A stretch of 64,000 nt of DNA, taken from assembly GCF_945957345.1 (NCBI RefSeq), contig NZ_CAMFKW010000008.1, positions 1 to 64,000 of the forward strand, written 5' to 3'. This DNA comes from an uncultured Allobosea sp. (GTDB taxonomy: Bacteria; Pseudomonadota; Alphaproteobacteria; Rhizobiales; Beijerinckiaceae). How positions within the stretch are numbered: position 1 is the stretch's first letter; the number at the start of each line of letters is the position of its first letter. The notes beneath the pieces were generated by a model. That model was given only the letters and a program-made list of their open reading frames with translations. It was not told where the DNA came from and did no database searches. Below are positions 8,804 through 17,824 of this stretch, in pieces. A program made the translations under genes and the position numbers.

Positions 8804-9835
8804 TCAGCGGGAGGGCGCGTCCGGGCGTCGCAAGGTGCGCCTGACAGCACGTTTCAGCTGGTCGCCGGCCTTGCGCACGAGTTCGCGATTGCCACGCTCG
8901 CGCCCGTTGCCGGGCGGCATCGCGGGGAGCGGCAAGGAGGATTCCTTGTCACGCGCCGCTGTGGAACCGGAGGATGCAGCCTCGGCCGGAATGAGCACGA
9001 AATCGGGGCCGCTCACCGGCAGCGCTGCCAAGGCCGGATCGACGAAGGCCTTGATCGGCAGATGGTCGGAGGCGACGCGCGCCAGTGGCGTGTCGTGAAC
9101 CGCGACCGCCGACAGGATTTCCGGGCGGTTGGCGATGATCCGATCCAGCGCCAGCAGAGGTAGCCCGGCCGGGAAGCTCGGCACCGGCACCGGCATCTTG
9201 CCGAAGGCCGCATCGAGCGCGCTTAGCGCCGAGCGGCCGCCGAGGCGCCATTCGTTGAGGTCGCCGAGCAGGAGGGTGGGGCGCTCGTCCCGGCTACGCA
9301 TCAATTCGATGATCATGCGGGCCTGTTGCGAGCGCGAGCGCCTGAGCAGACCGAGATGCGCCGCGACGATGCGCAATGCCGCGCCGCTTTCCAGGTCGAT
9401 ATCGACCACCAGCGCGCCGCGTGGCTCCAGCCCCGGCAACGTGACCTGATGGACATCGCGAACGAGCCCCTGCCGGAACAGCACGACATTGCCATGCCAG
9501 CCATGAGCCGCGGCATTGGCGCTTGCGACCGGAACCGGGACGAGCCCGGTTTCTTCCTTCAGCCGGGCGAGATCGAGCAGGCCGTGGCGGGCGCCGAAGC
9601 GCTTGTCGGCCTCCTGCAGGGCGATGACGTCAGGCGCGATCTCGCGGATGACATGCCCGATCCGGCCGGGATCGAAGCGGCCGTCGACGCCGACGCATTT
9701 ATGGACGTTGTAGGATGCGACCAGCGTACCGCCGGCGCGGCCGTCCGCGCCCGCCGGCGCGGTGCCGGTGCGGTTCTTGCGCTGGCGCAGCGAGGCGATG
9801 ATGCTGGCGGGCAGGCTCTGGTTCTTCTTCTGCAT
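8804..9835 (-). CDS. Endonuclease/exonuclease/phosphatase (EEP) family protein
   Basis: This 343-residue protein has the EEP metal-dependent phosphoesterase core: SYNVHKCVG (start of strand 1), PDVIALQEAD (catalytic Glu near residue 76), LLLGDLNEW (Asp/Asn pair) and ASDHLPIKAF (catalytic Asp-His) near residues 256-265. The C-terminal 75 residues are low-complexity, charged and basic. No signal peptide is evident. The gene lies 89 bases downstream of a cardiolipin-synthase-like gene on the same strand. EEP proteins beside PLD-type enzymes are often associated with phospholipid turnover, but a nuclease role is equally possible. Confidence 0.8.
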   Translation of the reverse strand: MQKKNQSLPASIIASLRQRKNRTGTAPAGADGRAGGTLVASYNVHKCVGVDGRFDPGRIGHVIREIAPDVIALQEADKRFGARHGLLDLARLKEETGLVPVPVASANAAAHGWHGNVVLFRQGLVRDVHQVTLPGLEPRGALVVDIDLESGAALRIVAAHLGLLRRSRSQQARMIIELMRSRDERPTLLLGDLNEWRLGGRSALSALDAAFGKMPVPVPSFPAGLPLLALDRIIANRPEILSAVAVHDTPLARVASDHLPIKAFVDPALAALPVSGPDFVLIPAEAASSGSTAARDKESSLPLPAMPPGNGRERGNRELVRKAGDQLKRAVRRTLRRPDAPSR

Positions 9836-9924
9836 CGCTCCGCCGGCTCGTGCTCCGGACCCGCTCTCATCGAACGGGTTGACGGCTTAGGCGCCTGTGG
9901 CGTCAGGGAGATGACCGTGCCGGC

Positions 9925-11370
9925 TCACAGATAGGGCGAGCCAAGCCAGATCAACCTGTCGATCAGACGCATGACATAGGGCCGGGCGCGCAGGCCGGCA
10001 AGCGTAACCGGGCTCGCGCTCGCCATCACCGTCTCGATCCGACGCTCGATCTCGCGGGTGAAACCGTGATCGAGAACTTCGAGATCGATCTCGAAATTCA
10101 GGCGCAGCGAGCGCGGGTCGAGATTGGAGGAGCCGACATAGGCCCAGCTGCCGTCGACGGCGAGGAGCTTGGAATGGTCGAACGCCCCGGTGGAGCGCCA
10201 GATTCGGCAGTAATTCTTGAGGATCTGGTCGAATTGCGCAGTCATCGCGCGGTCGACCAGCACGAGATTGTTGACCGAAGGCACGACGATGTCGATGGCG
10301 ACGCCGCGCCGTGCCGCGGTGACGAGCGCGCTGATCAGTTCCTGGTCGGGCAGGAAATACGGTGACATGATTTTCACGGAATCGCGCGCGACCGACAGCG
10401 CGCCCATCAAGAGCTTGTGATTGGTTTCGAGATAGGCATCGGGCCCCGAGGGCACCGCGCGCGCCAGCACCGGCATGCCGCTGCGCGCGCCAATCGGAAT
10501 CTCCCAGGCGGGGCCAGCGAGCGCCTCTCCGGTGGCAAAGCACCAGTCCTCGGCGGCCACTGCGAAGAGATCGGCGACGACCGGGCCTTCGACCTTGAAA
10601 TGCGTGTCATGGGCGAAGGCGTCGCCGGCGAATTCGCGGGTAAAGCCCTCGCGGATGTTCATGCCGCCCATGAAGCCGACGATGCCGTCTACGACGATGA
10701 TCTTCCGGTGCGTCCTGAGATTGGCATAGGGCAGCCTCAGCCCCACGATGATGTTGCCGTTGAAGACGCTGACGGCGACCCCACCCTCGCGCAGATGCCC
10801 GGCGATGCTGGGTACGGAATAGCGTGCGCCTACCGCATCGATGAGCACGCGCACCGCAATGCCGCGCTTATGGGCCGCGATCAGGGCATCGGCGATGCGC
10901 AGGCCAATCGGGTCGCGGTCGAAGATGTAGCTTTCCAGGATGATGCTGCGCTCGGCCGCCGCGATGGCCGCGAGCATCGCGGCATAGGCCTCGTCGCCGG
11001 TCTCCAGTACGTCGATGCGGTTGCCGGTGGTCAGTGGATGGCGGGCGACGCGGTCGCCGAGCGTCTTGAGCGCGAGGAAGCGCCGGCCGAAATGCGTCTC
11101 GACCGCCTCGTCCTCGACATGGAAATCGGCCGCCGCCATGCCGTGGCCCGGCCGCTGGGCCAGGATCGAGGCGCGGCGAATGCGATTGATCCCGGCGATG
11201 GCGTAGAGCAGCGGTCCGACGATCGGCGAGAGAATGATGACGCCGACCCAGCCAATGGCGGCGCGCACCTCGTCCTTCGTCATCACCGCATGCGCGCCGG
11301 CGACCGTCGACGTCACGATGGTGATGACGGCGAGGATATGCGGCCAATAGGTCGAGAGAATCCCCCACAT
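9925..11370 (-). CDS. Phospholipase D family protein, cardiolipin synthase-like
   Basis: This 481-residue inner-membrane protein starts with two transmembrane segments (about 10-28 and 40-60). Two PLD catalytic HxKxxxxD motifs follow, at His221/Lys223/Asp228 (THRKIIVVDG) and His399/Lys401/Asp406 (DHSKLLAVDG). This is the layout and length of bacterial cardiolipin synthase (Cls), which joins phosphatidylglycerol and another lipid head group. The conserved GFMGGMNI and YVGSSNLDPR stretches after each motif support Cls rather than a nuclease. It is the first gene of a probable operon with the EEP-family gene downstream. Confidence 0.88.
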   Translation of the reverse strand: MWGILSTYWPHILAVITIVTSTVAGAHAVMTKDEVRAAIGWVGVIILSPIVGPLLYAIAGINRIRRASILAQRPGHGMAAADFHVEDEAVETHFGRRFLALKTLGDRVARHPLTTGNRIDVLETGDEAYAAMLAAIAAAERSIILESYIFDRDPIGLRIADALIAAHKRGIAVRVLIDAVGARYSVPSIAGHLREGGVAVSVFNGNIIVGLRLPYANLRTHRKIIVVDGIVGFMGGMNIREGFTREFAGDAFAHDTHFKVEGPVVADLFAVAAEDWCFATGEALAGPAWEIPIGARSGMPVLARAVPSGPDAYLETNHKLLMGALSVARDSVKIMSPYFLPDQELISALVTAARRGVAIDIVVPSVNNLVLVDRAMTAQFDQILKNYCRIWRSTGAFDHSKLLAVDGSWAYVGSSNLDPRSLRLNFEIDLEVLDHGFTREIERRIETVMASASPVTLAGLRARPYVMRLIDRLIWLGSPYL

Positions 11371-11408
11371 GCGGCTGAGGCTAACCCGCGGTGGCGCGAT
11401 CCGCTATC

Positions 11409-12680
11409 TCAACCGGATTTGGCCGCCCCGCTGCTCTGCGGATGCATGATCTTCGCCTGTGCGAGCATCTTGACCGTCGCGATCACGGCGATGGCGGAGA
11501 TCGCGGTCGCCAGCGAGAACAGAACGCCGTAGCCCATCGCGTCGGCGAGCTTGCCGGCCAGCATCGAGCCAGCGAGATAGACCAGCAATTGCGCGCAGGC
11601 GAGGATGGTGAAGTTGGTGCCGGGCTGGGCCGAGGTCGTCACCGCCATGAACAGCGAATAGAGCGCGACGATCTCCATGTAGCGGATCAGCGTCTGGAAG
11701 CCGGCGGCGCCGAACAGCGGCCAGACGCCGACGACGACCCCGAGCGCATGCGCCGCGAAGAGCGCGAAGCAGATCGTCCGCATGCCTCCCAGCAAGGCGA
11801 GTACGAAGGACAGCCCCTGCCGCTTCACCATCCAGGCGGCGATCGCCGAGCCCGCAAGCCCCGCCGTCGTCGCCGAGAGGCCGGAGAGATAGCCGATCTG
11901 GTCGAGCGGGATACCGGCATCGACCAGGTAGGAGCCCTCCATTGCCTTCACGAGCCCCTCGCTCGCCCGATAGGTCAGGGCGATCCAGAGGATCTGGCGT
12001 GCTTCCGGGCGATCCAGGAAGGCGCGAATCGACGGGCGCGGCGCAGGAGCGGCGCCCGGCACGGGATCATCCTCGCGCATCATTGCAGCCGCGATCAGGG
12101 GCAGGAGCGAGATCGCGGCGATGGTCACCAGCATCCCGGTCCAGCCGATATGGTGGTAGAGTACGAGCCCGAGCGTGCCGCCGATCACCACGCCGAAGGC
12201 GACCGAGCCACCCTGGATGGCATTGCCGACGGCACGGTCTTCTTCGGGCAGGTATTTCGCGGCATAGCCGTCCGTCGCGATGTCCTGCGTCGAGATCAGC
12301 AGCGAGGCGACGAAGCCGATCGCGATGATCGCGTTGACCTCGGTCGGCCCGACCATGATCAGGGCGAGAATGGCGAGGATCGTCAGGCTCTGGGTGATCA
12401 AGACCCAGCCGGCCCGATGCGCCCGCGCGAAGGGGCGGATGCGGTCGACCCAGGGCGCCCAGAGGAATTTCAGGACGAGCGGCAGCAGCAGGATGCTCAT
12501 CGCGCCGATGGCGGTGCGGGAGACGCCGAGCTCGCGCATGATCGGCGGCAGCGCCGCGACGAAGAGATAGGACGGGATCGCCTGCGCCAGATACAAGCCG
12601 CCCAGCACGGCGAAGAGCCGATAGCGCTGGCTCGGTGCGAGCGCGGCCGATGGGCAAGCGGGCTCGATGACGCTGCTCAT
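11409..12680 (-). CDS. MFS transporter, probable siderophore importer (RhtX/FptX-like)
   Basis: This 423-residue protein has about twelve hydrophobic segments and the MFS/AmpG-type pattern, with FLWAPWVDRIRPF in the loop between helices 2 and 3 and IATDGYAAKYLPEEDRAVGNAIQ at about 150-172. AmpG/RhtX/FptX-type permeases carry siderophores or other oligomers across the inner membrane. Context supports the siderophore role: its start overlaps the stop of a small upstream gene by four bases (12677-12680), and a TonB-dependent receptor starts the same operon. The ligand is unknown. An AmpG-like muropeptide role is a less likely alternative. Confidence 0.8.
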   Translation of the reverse strand: MSSVIEPACPSAALAPSQRYRLFAVLGGLYLAQAIPSYLFVAALPPIMRELGVSRTAIGAMSILLLPLVLKFLWAPWVDRIRPFARAHRAGWVLITQSLTILAILALIMVGPTEVNAIIAIGFVASLLISTQDIATDGYAAKYLPEEDRAVGNAIQGGSVAFGVVIGGTLGLVLYHHIGWTGMLVTIAAISLLPLIAAAMMREDDPVPGAAPAPRPSIRAFLDRPEARQILWIALTYRASEGLVKAMEGSYLVDAGIPLDQIGYLSGLSATTAGLAGSAIAAWMVKRQGLSFVLALLGGMRTICFALFAAHALGVVVGVWPLFGAAGFQTLIRYMEIVALYSLFMAVTTSAQPGTNFTILACAQLLVYLAGSMLAGKLADAMGYGVLFSLATAISAIAVIATVKMLAQAKIMHPQSSGAAKSG

Positions 12681-13054
12681 GACTTGGCCCCGTTATACTG
12701 GCTGAGCAGGAAGGCGCGCCCGATCGCCTCCTCGCGCTCGGCGACGATCGGGAAGGGCCAAAGCCGGCGGAAAGTCTCCGCCGTCTTCTCGCTGGCATCG
12801 GGCCGCACGATCGCGCAGGCGCGGCAGGCGCGCGAAACCCGGTCCCGCGTCGCCTTGAACCAGAGCGCCTGCTCGCGCTCGCCCGCCTGCGAGAGGGCCC
12901 GCCCGCCGCCGAAGATCGTCAGCAGCGTATAGGGCTCCTCGCGCTGGCCGATCTGATGGAGCGCGTCGAGATAGGCGCGCTCGTCCTCCGGCTGATAGGG
13001 CGGCATGAAGCGCAGCGTCACCACAGCGTCCGCGTCGATCTGAAGGCTGACCAT
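12677..13054 (-). CDS. Small STAS-like protein of a siderophore-uptake operon, function unknown
   Basis: This 125-residue cytosolic protein has no signal peptide or membrane segment. It sits between the receptor gene (15-base gap) and the MFS gene (ATGA overlap), so the three are almost certainly co-transcribed and translationally coupled. The alternating beta/alpha look of its sequence (VTLRFMPPYQ, YTLLTIFGG, CAIVRPD, WPFPIVAEREEA) resembles the STAS-like/SpoIIAA-like fold used as small regulatory or adaptor modules. That is an inference from pattern only. I do not recognise a catalytic motif. It may act with the transporter or in handling the imported ferric complex. Confidence 0.75.
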   Translation of the reverse strand: MVSLQIDADAVVTLRFMPPYQPEDERAYLDALHQIGQREEPYTLLTIFGGGRALSQAGEREQALWFKATRDRVSRACRACAIVRPDASEKTAETFRRLWPFPIVAEREEAIGRAFLLSQYNGAKS

Positions 13055-13069
13055 GACTGGGAATGCGTC

Positions 13070-15337
13070 TCAGAAGGTCTTGCGGAAGCCGACGGTCATC
13101 GTGCGGCCCCAACCGTAGTTCGGCAGATTGCGGACCGAGGTCGCGGTCGGGTTCTGGTAAGCACGGTCGAACAGGTTGTTGACCGCGACATAGGCCTCGC
13201 CCTCCCAGACCGGCGCGGTGAGTGCGACGTTCATCGTCGCCGCACCCTTCAGCTTGTAGCGGGTGCCACGCAGGTCGATCGCGACGTCGCGGTCCGAGAA
13301 GGCCTCGCCCTCGACGCGCAGCTGCATGCCGTTCACGAAGCGGTAGCTGCCATAGAGCATCCCGCGCCACGGCGAACCGATACGATTGTTCGGCAGGTTG
13401 CTGTCGAGCTTGCCGTCGCCATTGGTGTCGTAGCGGCCCTCGCGATAGGACAGGACCGTGCCCATGGTGAAGGCGTCGGTGATTGTGACGTCGCCGGTCG
13501 CCTCGACGCCCCAGATCCGCTCCTTCTGCTGCGACATGGTGTTGGTGACGGAATCGAAGGTGACGCCGTCGTCGGAGGTGCTGATGAAGCCGGTCAGCGA
13601 GCCCTTGAAGCGGTCATAGCTGCCGCGGATGCCGAGCTCGTAATTGTTCACGATCTGCGCCTTCGGCGCGATCGCCGAATAGCTCACCGTCTGCCGGTTT
13701 GCCGGCAGGCAGTTCGGAAGCTGGACGGGGCAGGCATATTGCGTCGAGATGCCGGCGCGGCGGGTGAAGGCTCCGACATCCGGCAGCGCGAAACCCTGCG
13801 AGAAGCCGCCGAAAATCTCGCTCGTTTCGGAAAGCTTGATCGTCGCGCCGAGATTGGCGGTCACTGCCGAATAGTCGAAATCGCCGCCGACCACCCGCAG
13901 AGCCGGCAGCACGAAGGCCTGGTAGCCCTGCGCATTGTTGGCGGCGACGGCAGCGTAAGCCGCCGGGCGGGTATAGTCGCTGACCGAGAGCGAGAAATGC
14001 TCGTAGCGCAGGCCGCCGCGCAGCACGACGCGCTCGCCGATCGGGATCTGAAGCTGGCCGAAGCCGGCGGCCGTCGTCTGCTTCAGCGGCGTGAAGACAT
14101 TCTGCCCATTGGTCAGGGTCTGCCAGGTCTTCTCCTGGATCAGGTCGCCGCCCCAGGTCAGCTTGGCGCCGGGCAGGATGCGGTCGAGCGGGGTGTCGAC
14201 CGTGACGTTCAGGCCGCCGCGCTGCGAATAGAGCGTGGTCTGGTTGTCCCGGCTCGTCGGCGAGAGCGGGTTGAACGAGTAGTAGACCTGCGAATTGTAG
14301 GGGTAGGAAAAGGTCGAGTAATTGAAGCGCTTCTTGATGTCGTTGTAGTAGCCGAGCACGCTGAGCTTGCCGAGCGCGAAATCGGCGTCGCTATAGCGCA
14401 GCGACACGGACTTGGTATCCTCCAGCACGCTCTGGCCGTTATAGAGCTGCGTCCGATCCGGCCGCGCGAAGGGCGCGGCGTAGTTGGTGAGGTATTTCGG
14501 GTCCTGGTCGAAGCCGATCCAGGAGGCGTTGAACTCGATGCGCTTGCCCCCGGCGAAATCGTAGCCGAGCTTGGCAAGCAAGTTGCCCGCCTTGTAGCGG
14601 TCGCCGCCGCCCTGGCCGAGCAGGCCGTCGGAGGGCAGTTCGCGGCCGGCGCCGTCATAGGTGCGGCCTGCGCCGCGGATCTGGCCGGAGAACAGGTAGT
14701 CGATCCCGTCAGGCACCTTGCCGGAGACCGTGACCGAGGCTTCCGGCGCCAGCGAGCGGCCGATATTCTGGGTGAAGCCGCGGATCGCGGTATTGACCGT
14801 GACGCGCGGCTTGCCCTCGGCCGCCTTCTTCGTGATGAAATTGACCGTGCCGCCGGTGGCACCCGCGCCATAGAGGCTGGAGGCGCCGGCAACGAGCTCG
14901 ATCCGCTCCACCGTGGTGAGGTCGATCAGCGAAAGGATGCGCGAGACATCGCGCAGCGGCGTGTTCATCGGCACGCCGTCGATCATCACCAGGAGGTCGC
15001 GGCCGCGATAGTTCTCCGAGGCGCTGGAGACCGTCTGCGTCGACATCGAATAGCCCGGCACCAGCTTGCCGAGCGCGGCAGCGGCATTCGGGCTGAACTT
15101 GAGCTGCTGCTCGATCTCCGTCCGGTCGATGACCTGGATGGATTGCGGCGTCTCGGCCGAGCTGCGTTCGGCGCGGGCGGCGGTCACCGTGATCGTGTCG
15201 AGATCGATCGTGGTCGGCGCGGTTGCTGTGCGGCCCGATGCGGCAGAGCTGCCGGACTGTGGCGAAACCTGCGCGACCGCCATCGAGGAGGCGAGGAGGG
15301 CCACGAGGCTGGTGGCGAGGCTGATCGGTCTGGTCAT
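13070..15337 (-). CDS. TonB-dependent ferric-siderophore receptor
   Basis: This 755-residue outer-membrane protein has a signal peptide (about 1-22, ending AVAQ). The TonB-box/plug start ITVTAARAERSSAETPQSI lies near 49-67, and the plug motif GRDLLVMIDGVPMNTP follows. The C-terminus has the receptor signature NNLFDRAYQNP and ends in Phe, as required for insertion by the Bam complex. The length matches siderophore receptors. It starts an operon with the small protein and the MFS permease and is divergent from an AraC-type regulator that probably controls it with the siderophore as co-inducer. The ligand is unknown; no biosynthesis genes are nearby, so it may take up a xenosiderophore. Confidence 0.92.
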   Translation of the reverse strand: MTRPISLATSLVALLASSMAVAQVSPQSGSSAASGRTATAPTTIDLDTITVTAARAERSSAETPQSIQVIDRTEIEQQLKFSPNAAAALGKLVPGYSMSTQTVSSASENYRGRDLLVMIDGVPMNTPLRDVSRILSLIDLTTVERIELVAGASSLYGAGATGGTVNFITKKAAEGKPRVTVNTAIRGFTQNIGRSLAPEASVTVSGKVPDGIDYLFSGQIRGAGRTYDGAGRELPSDGLLGQGGGDRYKAGNLLAKLGYDFAGGKRIEFNASWIGFDQDPKYLTNYAAPFARPDRTQLYNGQSVLEDTKSVSLRYSDADFALGKLSVLGYYNDIKKRFNYSTFSYPYNSQVYYSFNPLSPTSRDNQTTLYSQRGGLNVTVDTPLDRILPGAKLTWGGDLIQEKTWQTLTNGQNVFTPLKQTTAAGFGQLQIPIGERVVLRGGLRYEHFSLSVSDYTRPAAYAAVAANNAQGYQAFVLPALRVVGGDFDYSAVTANLGATIKLSETSEIFGGFSQGFALPDVGAFTRRAGISTQYACPVQLPNCLPANRQTVSYSAIAPKAQIVNNYELGIRGSYDRFKGSLTGFISTSDDGVTFDSVTNTMSQQKERIWGVEATGDVTITDAFTMGTVLSYREGRYDTNGDGKLDSNLPNNRIGSPWRGMLYGSYRFVNGMQLRVEGEAFSDRDVAIDLRGTRYKLKGAATMNVALTAPVWEGEAYVAVNNLFDRAYQNPTATSVRNLPNYGWGRTMTVGFRKTF

Positions 15338-15584
15338 GGTTCTACCTGGTGGCGCCGGCAGCGGCTCTGCTCATGTCTTGGGCAGGGTGTCGTTGCCGTT
15401 CTGGTGGTTGTTTACTTGGTTTGTTTCAGAATTCGCTCTTTAGAATTATAGTAAGGTGGTTCGATTTCATCGTGGATTTGGTCTTTCGTGGCCGTCGAGA
15501 TCAATTTCAGTTGTTGCTGTAATGATGTTTCTGCGTTCTAAGCTTGGACATCAGCGAACGCGTTATAGGACTGAGACGAATCCA
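15338..15584. promoter_or_regulatory. AT-rich divergent promoter region between receptor and AraC regulator genes
   Basis: This stretch of about 250 bases is clearly more AT-rich than its surroundings, as expected for a divergent control region. On the minus strand a TATAAT hexamer (plus-strand ATTATA, 15445-15450) lies about 95 bases before the receptor start and could be its -10 box; the -35 is weak. The direct repeat AGAATT (15428-15433 and 15442-15447) may be part of a regulator site. I see no clear Fur box. Confidence 0.4.
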
Positions 15585-16613
15585 GTGTCGAAAACGGGAG
15601 ATGTGGCTGTCGCGACACGCCCCGGACGGGAGACGGTTGCAGAAACGCGGAATTTCGTGCCGTTCTGGCTGGTCTCTGCCGATGTCGGTCGCGACGAGGC
15701 GAGCACGCTGTCGCGGCGCATCCTCGGACGCACCGTTGCCCGCGAAGCCGCGGCGCCGGACCTGCCTCTGCCCTTCGCAGCCCGCTGCATCCTGACGACG
15801 CGCCCCGATATCGGCCTGCGCTCCTGTTTCGCTCCGGCGGCGCACTGGGTTTGGTCGCGGAGCGGGGGCGGAGGGGGCGTGCGCTACATCCTCGTCCGGC
15901 CGGCCGAGGGGCGCGTCGTGATCCGCCAGGGTGACAGGCGCATCGCCTTGCGGGCCCGCGAGGCGGCGGCGCTGGCCCTCGATCAGTCGACCGAGTTCGT
16001 CCTGGCTCAGCCCGGCCGCATCGACGTGATCGAGCTCGACCCGGCCCTGCTGCCGTTATTGGCTAAGGAGGGGGCCGCGCTGATGCAGGCCATTCCGCGC
16101 TCGAACCCGGGCTTGCAGGCGCTGGCACATTACGGCGCGCTTCTGCTGCGCGGTCTGCTGCCTTTGAACTCGGCCGAGCTGCAGGCCCTCGCCAGGGCCC
16201 ATGTCCATGATCTCATCGGCGCAGCGCTCATGGATCGCGAGTCGGCGGCACCGGCCGCAACGGCCGACCGGCGGGCCGGCCGCCTCGCCGCGATCAAGGC
16301 CGATATCGAAGCCCGGTTGGAGCGGCGCGAACTCGGCGTCGAGATGATCGCGAACTTGCATGGCGTCAGCGCCCGCGTCGTCCAGAAGCTGTTCGAGACG
16401 GAGGGCCGGACCTTTTCCGACTATGTGCTGGAGCGCCGGCTCGACCGTGCCTGGCATCGCCTCGTCACGGCCGAGGCTGCGACCCTGACCATCAGCGCTG
16501 TCGCCTATGAAGTCGGTTTCGGCGATCTCTCCTATTTCAACCGCTGCTTCCGCAAGCGCTTCGGCCGCCCGCCCTCGCAGATCAAGGCGCAGGCCGTCAG
16601 CGGCGAGGCCTGA
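15585..16613 (+). CDS. AraC-family transcriptional regulator
   Basis: The C-terminal 100 residues form the double helix-turn-helix of AraC/XylS regulators. The first helix pair includes GVEMIANLHGVSARVVQKLF, and the second ends in the family signature ISAVAYEVGFGDLSYFNRCFRKRFG. The N-terminal part is an AraC-binding-like ligand domain, similar in length to siderophore-responsive regulators (PchR/AlcR type) and the RhaS-like group. The frame extends up to an ATG at 15456, but those first 43 codons are AT-rich with poor codon bias and overlap the divergent promoter. I therefore prefer the GTG at 15585; the exact start is uncertain. The divergent receptor operon is the probable target. Confidence 0.82.
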   Translation: MSKTGDVAVATRPGRETVAETRNFVPFWLVSADVGRDEASTLSRRILGRTVAREAAAPDLPLPFAARCILTTRPDIGLRSCFAPAAHWVWSRSGGGGGVRYILVRPAEGRVVIRQGDRRIALRAREAAALALDQSTEFVLAQPGRIDVIELDPALLPLLAKEGAALMQAIPRSNPGLQALAHYGALLLRGLLPLNSAELQALARAHVHDLIGAALMDRESAAPAATADRRAGRLAAIKADIEARLERRELGVEMIANLHGVSARVVQKLFETEGRTFSDYVLERRLDRAWHRLVTAEAATLTISAVAYEVGFGDLSYFNRCFRKRFGRPPSQIKAQAVSGEA

Positions 16614-16863
16614 GAGTCCGTTGGGAACTCAGCTCTCATCCAATCATCTTCGGCTGCTGGAGCCTATTGGCAACATCCCGCCGGCCGAAGCCGAGCAACG
16701 CCATTTTCGATGCTGGACGAGCCAGCAATCGCAGCCAGACGCAAACCGAACGGCCTCCGGCAAAACCGGCGCGGTTCATGCGGTCCATGCGAGTGATCAT
16801 CCCAGAGGACAGAAATAGCCCCGCTTCGCCGGATGAGGCGAGCCGTTTGGCGCAGGATGGTCT

Positions 16864-17679
16864 TCAGGCTTTCGCCTCGTCATCCGGATGGGGCATTTCG
16901 CAGAACTTTCCGCCGAGATAGCGCCCTGCGGGCGACAGCGGATCCAGGGCCGGGGAGCTCGTTTCGACCTTTGCTCGAAACGGCTCCGAACTGTCTTGCG
17001 GGTGATAGCCGAGATGGACAGCACCGCCATTATCCACCGCCTTCACCGCGTTGTCGGAGGTGCCGAAGGCGATCGTGTGCCCGACGAAGGGCGCGGTCAG
17101 CGCCGCCGTGACGAGCCGCACGCAATCAGCAAAGGACAGATAGGACCAGAGCATCCGGCGATCGGCGGGCTCGGGAAATGACGAGAAGATGCGCAGGCAT
17201 GCGGTCTCGATGCCGTACTTGTCCCAGTAGAGCCGGCTGAGGCTCTCCACGAAAGTCTTACCGACGCCATAGAGGCAATCGGGCCGGACCGGCGCATCGA
17301 CCGGAATATGCGCTCCGATCTCATGGAAGCCGATCGCGTGGACGGACGAGGCGTAGATGACGCGCTTGATCCCATGTTTCCGCGCGCCCTCGTAGATGTG
17401 ATAGGAGCCGCGGATACTGGAGTCGAGGATAACCTGCCATTCGCGTTCGGTCGGTGCTCCCCCGAAATGGACGATGGCATCGCAGCCTTCCGTCGCTGCG
17501 ATCGTCGCCTCCATGTCGGCGAGATCGAAGATCGCCTCTTCCTCATGTGCGGCGAGCGTGCCGAGCGGCTCGCGATCGGCCAGGCGTATCACCTGTGCGA
17601 GCGGTGCAAGGCCGTTACGAAGCTGCGTGCCCAGGCGTCCGGCTGCGCCGGTGATCAGGATGCGGTTGTAGTGGGGCAT
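16864..17679 (-). CDS. udh: Uronate dehydrogenase (NAD-dependent SDR epimerase fold)
   Basis: This 271-residue extended-SDR protein has the NAD motif TGAAGRLG at 10-17 and the catalytic Tyr137-x3-Lys141 (YGVGK) with upstream Ser111/Ser112 (YASSVHAIG). The sequence follows bacterial uronate dehydrogenases closely by memory: LADREPLG, IVHFGGAPTEREW, the SSVHAIGFH segment, CLRIFSSFPEP and RRMLWSYLS. Such enzymes oxidise glucuronate or galacturonate to the aldaric-acid lactone, the first step of oxidative uronate breakdown in alphaproteobacteria. No glucarate/galactarate genes adjoin it here, so the rest of the path lies elsewhere. It is followed on the same strand, far enough away (145 bases), by the hydantoinase-type genes' 3' end. 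Confidence 0.82.
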   Translation of the reverse strand: MPHYNRILITGAAGRLGTQLRNGLAPLAQVIRLADREPLGTLAAHEEEAIFDLADMEATIAATEGCDAIVHFGGAPTEREWQVILDSSIRGSYHIYEGARKHGIKRVIYASSVHAIGFHEIGAHIPVDAPVRPDCLYGVGKTFVESLSRLYWDKYGIETACLRIFSSFPEPADRRMLWSYLSFADCVRLVTAALTAPFVGHTIAFGTSDNAVKAVDNGGAVHLGYHPQDSSEPFRAKVETSSPALDPLSPAGRYLGGKFCEMPHPDDEAKA

Positions 17680-17824
17680 GCAATCCTCGTTTCAAACGGC
17701 CGCATCGCGATGATGCGGCCGTGCTCAGGCCATCAGCATCCAAGGGCGCAATGAGGCATCGACCGGCAATGCTGGCAAGCGGCTGTGCTGCCCTGCACAA
17801 GCCACATGCCGCCGGGCGTCAGGC

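Noticed and set aside
12956..15451. Long plus-strand open frame (about 830 codons) across the TonB-receptor gene
   Set aside because: It is antisense to a clear receptor gene. The product is rich in Arg, Asp, Ala and His without domains, as produced by the complement of GC-rich coding sequence.
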